From assembly GCA_965202915.1 (NCBI GenBank), contig OZ241847.1, forward strand, positions 1,054,001 to 1,118,000: a stretch of DNA of 64,000 bases, in the 5' to 3' direction. The number at the start of each line of letters is the position of its first letter. Positions within the stretch are counted from its first letter, which is position 1. Both the position numbers and the translations under genes were made by a program. The stretch is from G965202915 sp965202915 (GTDB lineage: Bacteria > Pseudomonadota > Gammaproteobacteria > Eutrophobiales > Eutrophobiaceae). Shown in pieces: positions 35,341-42,901 of the stretch. The notes under the pieces were generated by a model. The model searched no databases. It was given only the letters and a program-made list of their open reading frames with translations, and was not told where the DNA came from.

Positions 35341-36970
35341 GTTTGAGTAACCGCGTGAGTTGTAATGCCAGGTCCCGCACCGCGTTTTTACTGAGCTTTG
35401 ATTCTTCTATGCGCGCGATCAGCGTGGCGCGATTTTCGGGGGTCATCGGATAGGGGTAGATACTGTTGAAAGCGGTCAGCGCATCATCGATGCTGGCGTA
35501 ACAAGCGGCATCCAGCGGATTATGTAAAAATCCCGCCTGCTCGGCACTTGCCGGCAGGCGGGTAAGGTTGCCGTGGTCCTTTTGTGCACTTTCCCGAGGT
35601 GCGTACAGATCCACGGCAGGAGGATTCGCGTCGGTTTGTAATTTCTCGAGCTCGGTTTTGGGCGTCGTCCGGACGTCGCCGTAGCGGCGGGCGGTGACCG
35701 GCTGGGCGATATGCTTGTCACCGGTGCGTTCGTCCTCAGCGATGACGTTGCCGGTGTTATCCATCGCCCGGCGGGCGATCACCCAAACCGAATGCAGCCG
35801 CTCCAGTTCATATTCGATGTTGCCCCAGCGAAGAATGCCGTTTTGATCGACATATCGCCGCACTTCATGTGCCATCGTCGCAATCGCGTTCGGTGGCAGC
35901 CTGCGTAGCCGGTTGTCGGCCGGTCGGCCGTTCGTCAACGCGATCCAGGCGTCGGTTCGGCTGACTCGCCGGCCGCCGACCGGCGATCGCGATGGCCGAC
36001 GGGCGTTCTCACGGATCTCAAATTGACGCAAGCGCGTATTGAGATTGCTCAACGTGATCTCGCTGTCCGCGCGCAGGAATAACGCCCGCTCGAAGCGCGC
36101 CCAGCGCGTGCGGTGGGTGCGCTCGACCCCACCCATGCGCTCTTTTGCATACGGCGCGCCGGTGACCAGGTTAATATCCAGGCGCTCGACCAGATCACAC
36201 GCCGGCCCGGATTTGAACAGCGGGCCTTGATCACTCCATAAATCATCCGGCACCCCGGCGAACGGAATGCGCGCATCATTTTTTTCCCCCAGTGCCCAGC
36301 AGAGAAAATCCATCGCGTCTATTGCAGACTCCCCGCGCGCGACGATGTAGCGTGATAAGGTATAACCCGTGCACATATCCCAGACCGCGTAGATCAACAC
36401 CCGCAGGCGGTCGGGGCCGACCGGTTTGTTCTTGTACCCCTTGGCCGAGTATGGCCGCCGGTGGAGTTTTAGCAAATAGTCGCCATTGTCCAGCGCGCGC
36501 CGGACGACCAGATATTCCGAACTTGATCCATCAATTTGAATTGCCTGCATCGGATAATCAGCGTTTAACCGGTGCGTGCGCCTGGGCCTGGCAACCAGGC
36601 CCATCTCTCGTGCCAGGCGTCGGGCCGTCTGAACCGGCATGTTTGCCGCCTCCGCCGGCAACTGCTTATTGGCAATCCCCGCCTCAATCGCGAGATCAAG
36701 CGGCAGCGGTTTACCGTCCGGCGTGCGGTGCGCCAGGCCAACGGCAATTTTTGTCCAGTCACGATATTCCGGCTTTTTGATCGCCTGCTTGCGCGGCGTG
36801 CCCTTGCGCCTGGCATATTTATAAATGGTGGACACGCTGACCTTGTAGGTTTTCGCCAGGGCCCGGGCCATCGCCGTGCGGGTGCCATGCGGCGCCGACG
36901 CTAATTCAGCGGCAATATGCCGTTTAACGCTCGCCGAGAGCAATCGATGCCTCCTTGCTGTCGAACACAT
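35324..36970 (-). CDS. A: MuA-type DDE transposase (BcepMu-like)
   Basis: The 548-residue transposase has an N-terminal DNA-binding segment (a helix-turn-helix around VSVSTIYKYARR, about residues 47-58) and a DDE/rve catalytic core. The candidate catalytic residues are Asp in MQAIQIDGSS (about 150), Asp in LWSDQGPLF (about 248) and Glu in ERMGGVERTHR (about 285). A C-terminal region would contact MuB. It cuts and joins phage ends to target DNA for integration and replicative transposition. It is closer to the BcepMu type than to Mu A in length and motif wording. Confidence 0.9.
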   Translation of the reverse strand: MCSTARRHRLLSASVKRHIAAELASAPHGTRTAMARALAKTYKVSVSTIYKYARRKGTPRKQAIKKPEYRDWTKIAVGLAHRTPDGKPLPLDLAIEAGIANKQLPAEAANMPVQTARRLAREMGLVARPRRTHRLNADYPMQAIQIDGSSSEYLVVRRALDNGDYLLKLHRRPYSAKGYKNKPVGPDRLRVLIYAVWDMCTGYTLSRYIVARGESAIDAMDFLCWALGEKNDARIPFAGVPDDLWSDQGPLFKSGPACDLVERLDINLVTGAPYAKERMGGVERTHRTRWARFERALFLRADSEITLSNLNTRLRQFEIRENARRPSRSPVGGRRVSRTDAWIALTNGRPADNRLRRLPPNAIATMAHEVRRYVDQNGILRWGNIEYELERLHSVWVIARRAMDNTGNVIAEDERTGDKHIAQPVTARRYGDVRTTPKTELEKLQTDANPPAVDLYAPRESAQKDHGNLTRLPASAEQAGFLHNPLDAACYASIDDALTAFNSIYPYPMTPENRATLIARIEESKLSKNAVRDLALQLTRLLKHAHQT

Positions 36971-37196
36971 GGTGGCCTCGAATCATCTGATATAGCCAGA
37001 TGCGGCCATGTTCTGTATGCTCTTGCCGGCAGTTAATTATGCAGCCATTGTCCCGCAATTCATTAATGCAGGTGCTCACCGCACACACGTCCGCCGACCA
37101 CATCAAATCGCGGGTGGAATGCTCAGCGCCGTCACTCAACACGCGATAGACGCGTTGCAGTCGGGCCGAGATCATTAAATCAGCAGAGTGCATCAC
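36924..37196 (-). CDS. Small winged-helix-like early protein
   Basis: A 90-residue protein with an HTH-like layout (RLQRVYRVLSDGAEHSTRDL, then CINELRDNGCIINCR as recognition helix and wing). Probably DNA-binding; it may regulate the transposase operon. It overlaps the start of the transposase gene by 47 bases. Confidence 0.6.
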   Translation of the reverse strand: MMHSADLMISARLQRVYRVLSDGAEHSTRDLMWSADVCAVSTCINELRDNGCIINCRQEHTEHGRIWLYQMIRGHHVFDSKEASIALGER

Positions 37197-37972
37197 TCAT
37201 CCCGGCCGTAAGCATCGCCCAGGTGGTCCATCCAAAGCCGGCCAATCCCGTCTATCAGATCATTCGTGCGATTGTTCCAGTCCATTAGCTGGTCCTGCTG
37301 GTCCTGGGGGGCGTCAATCTCACCCGCCAGTTCCTTAAATAATTTGCCGGCGACGGTATTTTTCTCAAGCAGGGTCTGCTCGATATCTTTCAATTTTTTG
37401 ATGAATTGATTGAGTCGCGTCAGTGGATGACCATCCATCTCCACCACCTTGTCAGCATTTTCCAGCGCCTTAACCGCCGCGTCGCGTTCCTGTTTCAACA
37501 CCTCGATCTCTTCGCGATCCGCCGGATGATGTTTGCCGTTGTTTTGGTGCTCAAGCAGGCGCTTGATTTCCGCCGAGCGCTTGCGCGGCGGCATGGCCAT
37601 GATTTTTACAACCTCAGGCGCATCCCCGGCGAGGCTATCAAGACCGCCATCGACGAGATCAACAACTACCCGCATTAATTCCCGCGGTCGGGCTTGGGCG
37701 AGCTCGCGCAGCTCACGGTTATTACGCGCCTCATTCCAGGTCAGCACACGTTTTATAGCATCACCTGGCATCAGCTCAGTCTGATCGCAGATAAAGGTCG
37801 CAAACTCAACGTCATCATTGAACTCTCTCCGGATGAGCCAAAGCCGCTCCATCATCTTAGCCTCCTGCTCGTAGATGAAGTCCATGGTCGTTTTTACAAT
37901 TTGATTGACTTCGGCCGCGAGCCTGATTGCGGTCACGGTCGGCGTTGGCCTGGTTACGTTCAGTTCTTTCAT
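37193..37972 (-). CDS. Early phage protein of unknown function, coiled coil
   Basis: A 259-residue acidic, mostly helical protein starting MKELNVTRPTPTVTAIRLAAEVNQI. Residues about 150-215 form a coiled coil (REEIEVLKQERDAAVKALENADKVV). No family recognised. A GGAG site lies 8 bases before the chosen ATG, and a longer frame overlapping the preceding gene was rejected. Confidence 0.65.
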   Translation of the reverse strand: MKELNVTRPTPTVTAIRLAAEVNQIVKTTMDFIYEQEAKMMERLWLIRREFNDDVEFATFICDQTELMPGDAIKRVLTWNEARNNRELRELAQARPRELMRVVVDLVDGGLDSLAGDAPEVVKIMAMPPRKRSAEIKRLLEHQNNGKHHPADREEIEVLKQERDAAVKALENADKVVEMDGHPLTRLNQFIKKLKDIEQTLLEKNTVAGKLFKELAGEIDAPQDQQDQLMDWNNRTNDLIDGIGRLWMDHLGDAYGRDE

Positions 37973-38283
37973 TTTTTTGGCTCCAAATAGGTATGATGCA
38001 GATCCGCAATCGCCCGCCGCAGGTTCTCTGACAAGAGCGTGACCCTGGCACTGAGCCGCCAGGCATCGCCGCATTGCTCAACCCACCCCACCATCTCCAG
38101 GTTTTTTAAGGCGCGGAAAACCTGATCCCGGTTTGTGGCCAACTCCGAGGGCAACCCAGCCAGGGATTTAGCCTGTAGCGGATCGGCCGCCAGCGCCTCG
38201 ATAACCGCAATCAGCGTCTGCTGACTGTTATTCCTGTAGCCGTTATCCGTCGCGACCCCGATGGGCGTAACCTCACTCATCAT
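37969..38283 (-). CDS. Winged-helix DNA-binding early protein (IclR-like HTH)
   Basis: A 104-residue protein with an IclR-like winged helix: TLIAVIEALAADPLQAKSLAGLPSEL, then RDQVFRALKNLEMVGWVEQCGDAWRLS. Probably a transcription regulator of early genes. Two consecutive ATGs are possible starts. Overlaps both neighbours by 4 to 11 bases. Confidence 0.7.
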   Translation of the reverse strand: MMSEVTPIGVATDNGYRNNSQQTLIAVIEALAADPLQAKSLAGLPSELATNRDQVFRALKNLEMVGWVEQCGDAWRLSARVTLLSENLRRAIADLHHTYLEPKK

Positions 38284-38761
38284 TCGAGTACGCCTTCAAC
38301 AACGCATCAACCAGCTTGTCGATCTCACCATCTATCGGCTTGATCACCACCTCGTCGCTGTCGGCATCAATAGTGATCCCCAAGCGTTTCAGATCGGCAG
38401 CGGTGAGATCATAGACGCCCGGTTTATGGACTTTTTCAGTCCGTTTAATCAGCAGCTCCGCCTGCGCCGTTGGCAACTGCTGGCGTATGCGGTTAATCGT
38501 TGCCGCTTCATCAGCGAACGTCACCTGTCGCAGATAGCGTTCGGGGGCCTCTAAAAAATCTATTAAATCGATGCCGAGACGGCGGTTGAATTGCCAGCGC
38601 ACAAATACGTCCGCCCAGCGGTCAATGTAGAAATCAGAATATACGGGTGTCATCGGTACCTCCCTTTCTGATAACCTTAGCGGCTTGACCTCACCACGAT
38701 TGAACCGCACAGACCAATCCTTAATCCACTCGTTTACAGCGGCTTTATCTGGCTTGCTCAT
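38273..38761 (-). CDS. Early phage protein of unknown function
   Basis: A 162-residue charged protein (MSKPDKAAVNEWIKDWSVRF) without recognised motifs. It has a helical middle (EAATINRIRQQLPTAQAELLIKR) and an acidic C-terminus. It is conserved in position only as part of the early leftward run, with 4- and 11-base overlaps to its neighbours. Confidence 0.6.
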   Translation of the reverse strand: MSKPDKAAVNEWIKDWSVRFNRGEVKPLRLSEREVPMTPVYSDFYIDRWADVFVRWQFNRRLGIDLIDFLEAPERYLRQVTFADEAATINRIRQQLPTAQAELLIKRTEKVHKPGVYDLTAADLKRLGITIDADSDEVVIKPIDGEIDKLVDALLKAYSNDE

Positions 38762-39294
38762 CGCAACCCCACTTGCCGTGCCAGCCGTTCATGATGGATC
38801 CGACTCTGGAAGCGCGTATCACCGGCTCTGACCAGTGCACACAGAATGTGATGCGCAGAAGTGTGCGGTCTTGGCTTCATATGGGCGCGCGGCTTGCCGT
38901 CGGCGTATTTCCGGATGACCTGGTCGTATGAAGCTCTTGTCACCCCGTTGATGGCGGCGACGAATTTATCGGGCGTTGCAATCCGGCCCTGGGCGTCCAG
39001 TTTGTAGAGCGGGTCGTTGGGGTCCGGCATCGCCGAGGCGATAGCTTTCGCCGCGGGGGAGTCGGGATCGGGGGCCGGGCGGTCGATTTCTATCGGCCAG
39101 TCCAGGTCGGCGGGGTAGTGGTCAGAGAACCATTGCAGGACACGTCCGTAGGTCCGGATTGTGCAACCACCACCGGCGCGCAGACGGCTACTAAATTTAG
39201 TGTCGCGAGTACATAGAAAGCTAATATATTTTTCACTGCGATTAGTGTGAGCACAGTAGCTGTCAAATAAATATATGATATTTCCGACAATCAT
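38758..39294 (-). CDS. First early leftward gene, possible DNA-binding protein
   Basis: About 178 residues if translation starts at the ATG at 39294. The first 40 codons are A/T-rich and poorly protein-like, whereas the part from about residue 45 on (LQWFSDHYPADLDWPIEI ... KFVAAINGVTRASYDQVIRKYADG) looks coding; a downstream non-ATG start is possible. VTRASYDQVIRKYADGK could be a helix-turn-helix. It is the promoter-proximal gene of the early operon, the place of Ner in Mu. Confidence 0.5.
   Translation of the reverse strand: MIVGNIIYLFDSYCAHTNRSEKYISFLCTRDTKFSSRLRAGGGCTIRTYGRVLQWFSDHYPADLDWPIEIDRPAPDPDSPAAKAIASAMPDPNDPLYKLDAQGRIATPDKFVAAINGVTRASYDQVIRKYADGKPRAHMKPRPHTSAHHILCALVRAGDTRFQSRIHHERLARQVGLR
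39272..39289. promoter_or_regulatory. Operator-like site O3 (degenerate)
   Basis: TATATGATATTTCCGACA matches O2 at 15 of 18 positions. It lies just downstream of the leftward start codon and 33 bases from O2. Confidence 0.45.
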
Positions 39295-39300
39295 GACAGA

Positions 39301-39329
39301 AGTATATAGGATATTTCCTATACATGCAA
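39301..39329 (-). promoter_or_regulatory. Early leftward promoter
   Basis: On the minus strand TTGCAT and TATACT are separated by exactly 17 bases, and the spacer is occupied by operator O2. Good sigma-70 match. It would drive the early operon through transposase, MuB, GemA and Mor. Confidence 0.7.
39305..39322. promoter_or_regulatory. Operator-like palindrome O2
   Basis: TATAGGA-TATT-TCCTATA: perfect 7-base arms. It is placed within the early promoter spacer, so repressor bound here would block RNA polymerase. Confidence 0.75.
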
Positions 39330-39365
39330 CTATATCAGCAAATTTTTTTGTATCATTTTCCAATT

Positions 39366-39383
39366 TATAGGAAAATTCCTATA
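39366..39383. promoter_or_regulatory. Operator-like palindrome O1
   Basis: TATAGGAA-AA-TTCCTATA: perfect 8-base arms, 61 bases from O2 and ending 1 base before the repressor start codon, which suggests autoregulation. No clear Shine-Dalgarno site fits between it and the ATG, so the repressor mRNA may be leaderless. Confidence 0.75.
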
Positions 39384-39384
39384 T

Positions 39385-41061
39385 ATGAACATCACACAAC
39401 TGCAAGAATTGATTGAAAAGGGGCTTGCTAAAACGGGTTTGTCGGAGCGGCAGGCTTCATTACGCGCAGTTGGGCGAGCGGACTTTATTCATGGGATAAA
39501 AAAGGGTTCAATGCCTGGACTTGATAAGGCATTAAAGTTGTTGGATGTGCTAAATATAGATATTAAAGTCGGACCAACAGACTATGATAAAAATCTGAAT
39601 AAAACGCCGTTTAATTCAGAAAAAAAAGAGTCAAAGTCAGAGACCCCCACTGCTGATTGTTCAAAAATCAACCGTGAATTGGGGCTGGAAGATGACGCTA
39701 ATCTGGATGATATCCTTATTGCTATAACCCAGCTAAAACAACCCCGTTTATGGTCATCAGGGGCGTTACCCGATGACGCCATGCTAGCACGTGCATTATG
39801 CGAGCTTGATGAACAATCCTTTTTCGGTTCTTCGTCTCTGGATAGAGCTGAGGAAATAATCTGGGATGAAAATGTTCTTGATGGTGACACACTGCTTAAA
39901 GTGGCAGCGGCATTTCGGGCTATTGAGATATCGCCTCTATGCGCCCAAGCATACCTTAACCTTGTTGATTATCTACATTTGGACGATTTTGAAGAAAAGA
40001 ATTTGGTGGATATTGCAGTTGAGGCTGGTGAAAGAGCTATTGCTCCACAGACCTTTATCGAAGATAGAGGTCATTTCTGGTCTATATTGAAAACACGCCC
40101 TTACATTAGAGCACGATTCCAGCGTGCAGAATGGGCGCGAAGGATGTGCAAATGGCAGGAAGCGGCTGAAGAGTATCAAGCGATTATGGAATTTAATAAA
40201 AATGACAACCTTGGTTGTCGCCATCTCTTGATGATCTGTCTGTTGCACCTCAACGACAAGGACGAACTGCTTAAATTGTCCGAGCAACATGAAGACGAAA
40301 GGAGCGCAATTGTGCTCTATACACGACCGCTGTTAGCATTTAAGTATCAAGACCCTAACAGTAGTGCTGCACATAATCTTGCCCGCCAAGCGCTAAAAGC
40401 GAATCGCTATGTTCCATTAGAACTTTATAGATACGATGGGTTCATCTACAACATAGATAAATATGCCCTAGGCAGTGAGGATGAGGCGATGCATTATTCC
40501 GATCTCTTTGGACGATTTTGGCATAAGACCGAAGGGGCTGTTGATTGGTTACTTGACGTAACAGGAACCAGAGACTCGGTTCTAGCCCAATACCAAGACG
40601 AATATGATGATGAAATTTATACTAAAAACAAAACAACACAAAGTAATGTTATTAATTTTCCTAACCGCTATGCCGTGCCAATGATAGAGTTATCAGCCGC
40701 AGCGGGGGCCGGGGCTGAGGTACTGGATGAAACTGTAACTGGAAATCTGTGGTTCCGTCGCCCGTGGTTGCAAAAGCACAATATCAATTATGATCGATCT
40801 GTTGTTATTTCTGTGTGTGGTGAGTCAATGGAACCCACCTTGCCAGAGGGGTGTTCAATCTTGGTTGACAGGTCTAAATGTCAGCGTCGGTCAGGGCATA
40901 TTTACGTTATGCGTACCGCTGATGGAATAGTAGTAAAACGATTGAAGCATGAGGCAGGACGCTGGCTGCTAAAAAGCGATCATCCAGAATGGGATTCTAC
41001 TGACTGGAAAGATGATATCGAATTAATCGGTGAGGTTTGCTGGATGTCACGGATATTGTGA
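39385..41061 (+). CDS. LexA-type phage repressor with inserted TPR/ST7-like region
   Basis: The 558-residue protein has three parts. Residues 1-70 form a small helical, probably DNA-binding domain (ERQASLRAVGRADFIHGIKKGSMPGLDKAL). Residues about 125-385 are helical repeats resembling TPR/ST7-type proteins, with ARFQRAEWARRMCKWQEAAEEYQAIMEFNKNDNLGCRHLLM as the clearest stretch (split here by helix turns). Residues 434-558 form an S24 peptidase domain with a possible Ala-Gly cleavage site near 440-443, catalytic Ser481 in GESMEPTL and Lys518 in GIVVKRL. Usual phage S24 repressors are about 210-240 residues. The gene diverges from the early operon across O1-O3 and is A+T-rich. The S24 part implies RecA-stimulated self-cleavage; the middle part could sense another signal (inference). 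Confidence 0.85.
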   Translation: MNITQLQELIEKGLAKTGLSERQASLRAVGRADFIHGIKKGSMPGLDKALKLLDVLNIDIKVGPTDYDKNLNKTPFNSEKKESKSETPTADCSKINRELGLEDDANLDDILIAITQLKQPRLWSSGALPDDAMLARALCELDEQSFFGSSSLDRAEEIIWDENVLDGDTLLKVAAAFRAIEISPLCAQAYLNLVDYLHLDDFEEKNLVDIAVEAGERAIAPQTFIEDRGHFWSILKTRPYIRARFQRAEWARRMCKWQEAAEEYQAIMEFNKNDNLGCRHLLMICLLHLNDKDELLKLSEQHEDERSAIVLYTRPLLAFKYQDPNSSAAHNLARQALKANRYVPLELYRYDGFIYNIDKYALGSEDEAMHYSDLFGRFWHKTEGAVDWLLDVTGTRDSVLAQYQDEYDDEIYTKNKTTQSNVINFPNRYAVPMIELSAAAGAGAEVLDETVTGNLWFRRPWLQKHNINYDRSVVISVCGESMEPTLPEGCSILVDRSKCQRRSGHIYVMRTADGIVVKRLKHEAGRWLLKSDHPEWDSTDWKDDIELIGEVCWMSRIL

Positions 41062-41101
41062 CTGTCCGTCGAGCGCCTACGGAATAGATTAGAGAAGCAA
41101 C

Positions 41102-41200
41102 ATGGACGACAGAAAGCGACGAGTTAAAAAATTGCACTCCAAACGGGTACGGAGATATCGTCTGGCAGGGACGTTGGTTATAAATAGTTCCCCATCATGA
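41102..41200 (+). CDS. 32-residue basic peptide
   Basis: ATG at 41102 opens a 32-codon frame (MDDRKRRVKKLHSKRVRRYR, then a hydrophobic LAGTLVI and a polar end) whose TGA overlaps the ATG of the next gene (ATGA). An AGAGAAG ribosome-binding-like sequence precedes it. Nine of the first 20 residues after the start are Arg or Lys. No homologue recognised. Translational coupling to the DUF4041/T5orf172 gene is the main argument that it is real. Confidence 0.45.
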   Translation: MDDRKRRVKKLHSKRVRRYRLAGTLVINSSPS

Positions 41201-42558
41201 CAATAGACACAACCACAATAACAACGCTGGGGTTTTTTTGTGTCTCTATTTTGTGTTTGGGTTTATTTATATTCGTAAGTCGTTTGAAAGGAGATTTACA
41301 CGAAACCCTTGACCAAAAAGCAAAACTGGAGCAACGGTTTGCCCCGGTATTGGACATCGAGCGAGAGGCTGCAATTGAGCAGGCCAAATTAGAAGAATTA
41401 AGAGCCGCCTATGAAGAATTAAGAGCCACCTATAAGGAGAAAAAATCTGTCTTTGATGCGCTTAAAAAGCAAATCGCTATATTTGATGATCAAATGGCTT
41501 TTGCGGAACTTGGGGTTTACGAGCCGCACTTTGAATTTGGAGACAGTGAAACCTACAAGCAGAAAATTAAAGATGTGCGCGAAACTCAAAAGGGCATGGT
41601 GTCGGCCAAAACTGCGGTGATTTGCCATACGGAGTGGACTGTGGATGGTAATAGATCGAAAGGAAAAACGATGACAAACAGAAATATTCGTCTGACTCTT
41701 AGAGCGTTCAACAATGAATGTGAAGCGGCAATTTCCAATACAAGATGGAACAATGCCAATGCAATGATCAAGCGCATTAAAAATGCGCTTGCCCAAATCA
41801 ACAAGGCCAATGAGAGCAATAATATTATTATAACGAACAAATTCTTTTCTTTGAAAGTGCGCGAACTTCGGTTGACTCACGAATATAAGGAAAAGCGGAA
41901 TAAAGAGCGCGAGATTGCGAGGGAAAGTGCCCGAGAGGCGAGAGAAGAAAAACGCCTGGTGAAGGAAGCTGAAGACGCAAAAAAAGAAGAGGAAAAATAT
42001 CAAGCCCTGCTTCAGAAAGCACGCGAAGAGGCAGGTGTTTTAACCCGTGAGGAGCATGATCAAAAAATAGAAGAAATACAGAGACTTCTTGACGCCGCAC
42101 ATGATAAATCGGAACGTGCCCAGGCGATGGCAGAAAAAACGAAATCCGGCTTTATCTATATCATTTCCAACATTGGGTCATTCGGTTCAGATGTCGTGAA
42201 GATAGGCCTTACCCGTCGTGTAGATCCGTTAGATCGAGTCAAGGAGTTGGGAGATGCGAGCGTACCCTTTGTTTTTGATACCCATGCGATAATTTACTCA
42301 GACGAAGCTCCGGCATTGGAGGCCGCCCTACACAACGAATTCGATAAAAAGAGAATAAACACGGCTAACTACAGAAAGGAATTTTTCAGAGTCACACTTG
42401 ACGAAGTTGAAAAAGCGGTTGCGCGACTAGCTCCAGATGCGGAATTCCATAAAGATATAGAAGCAAAAGAGTTCAAGGAAACAATTGCCATAAGAGAGAA
42501 AGCACTTTCAGACAACGCTAAAATTGATGAACTCAACAGTTTTCCAGATGAGCTTTAG
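41197..42558 (+). CDS. DUF4041 / T5orf172 (GIY-YIG-like) membrane-anchored protein
   Basis: A 453-residue protein with an N-terminal membrane helix (about residues 8-28), a coiled coil (about 32-95), a DUF4041-like middle (AFNNECEAAISNTRWNNANAMIKRI), a second highly charged coiled coil (about 235-315), and a C-terminal T5orf172/MUG113 domain (about 320-410). The last is recognisable by GFIYIISN, VVKIGLTRR, RVKELGD, LEAALHNEFDKKRIN and YRKEFFRV. The T5orf172 domain is a GIY-YIG-like nuclease fold. Proteins of this architecture are frequent in prophages and islands, with exclusion or anti-phage roles suspected but not established. Placed between repressor and late genes, it is probably expressed in the lysogen. 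Confidence 0.85.
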   Translation: MTIDTTTITTLGFFCVSILCLGLFIFVSRLKGDLHETLDQKAKLEQRFAPVLDIEREAAIEQAKLEELRAAYEELRATYKEKKSVFDALKKQIAIFDDQMAFAELGVYEPHFEFGDSETYKQKIKDVRETQKGMVSAKTAVICHTEWTVDGNRSKGKTMTNRNIRLTLRAFNNECEAAISNTRWNNANAMIKRIKNALAQINKANESNNIIITNKFFSLKVRELRLTHEYKEKRNKEREIARESAREAREEKRLVKEAEDAKKEEEKYQALLQKAREEAGVLTREEHDQKIEEIQRLLDAAHDKSERAQAMAEKTKSGFIYIISNIGSFGSDVVKIGLTRRVDPLDRVKELGDASVPFVFDTHAIIYSDEAPALEAALHNEFDKKRINTANYRKEFFRVTLDEVEKAVARLAPDAEFHKDIEAKEFKETIAIREKALSDNAKIDELNSFPDEL

Positions 42559-42901
42559 GGGCTGTGGTCCGCGTGACATAATTTCCTCGGCACTGTCGGC
42601 TATTGGATGCTGCCGGCAGGTATGAGCAAGGCAGGTACAGTGTTTTTTGGCAGGTAAAGAGGATGGTGCGGATTTCCGGCTGAAGTCAGCCCAAGATGGT
42701 GAATATCGAAGGGCTGGAGTGTGAGACGCCCACCAGTGTCCCAAATCCGCCAAAGAACAAACCTGTGCTTACGACAGGCTGAAAATTCAGCACCCTTTTT
42801 CACTTCCCAAATCTCACTTTGCATATCGCAGTAATGTAGCATAAAAAAATTGACATAGTTCAGGTTATAAATGTCCGCCATGCAGTGCTAGATTGGGCGG
42901 C
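42559..42901. other. Gene-poor stretch upstream of the head operon
   Basis: This 343-base gap holds the rightward late promoter element at its right end. Two overlapping leftward frames of 81 and 93 codons cross it, but neither has a ribosome-binding site, and the longer one starts inside the promoter element. I do not call them genes. Base composition shifts here from the A+T-rich immunity region to the G+C-richer late region. Confidence 0.6.
42850..42891 (+). promoter_or_regulatory. Rightward late promoter element (copy 2)
   Basis: Matches the minus-strand element at 30987-31028 at 39 of 42 positions: TGACATAGTTCA, TTATAAATGTC, GTGCTAG, with a preceding A-run. It ends 10 bases before the start of the head protease gene. 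It is the presumed Mor-dependent promoter for the capsid and tail operon. Confidence 0.75.

Noticed and set aside
39090..39290. 66-codon leftward frame with a hydrophobic N-terminus in the control region
   Set aside because: Starts with TTG, overlaps operator O3 and the better-supported first early gene, and has no ribosome-binding site.
42508..42881. Two leftward frames (81 and 93 codons) upstream of the head protease gene
   Set aside because: No ribosome-binding site, the longer one begins inside the late promoter element that is repeated at 30987-31028, and the residues look non-coding.
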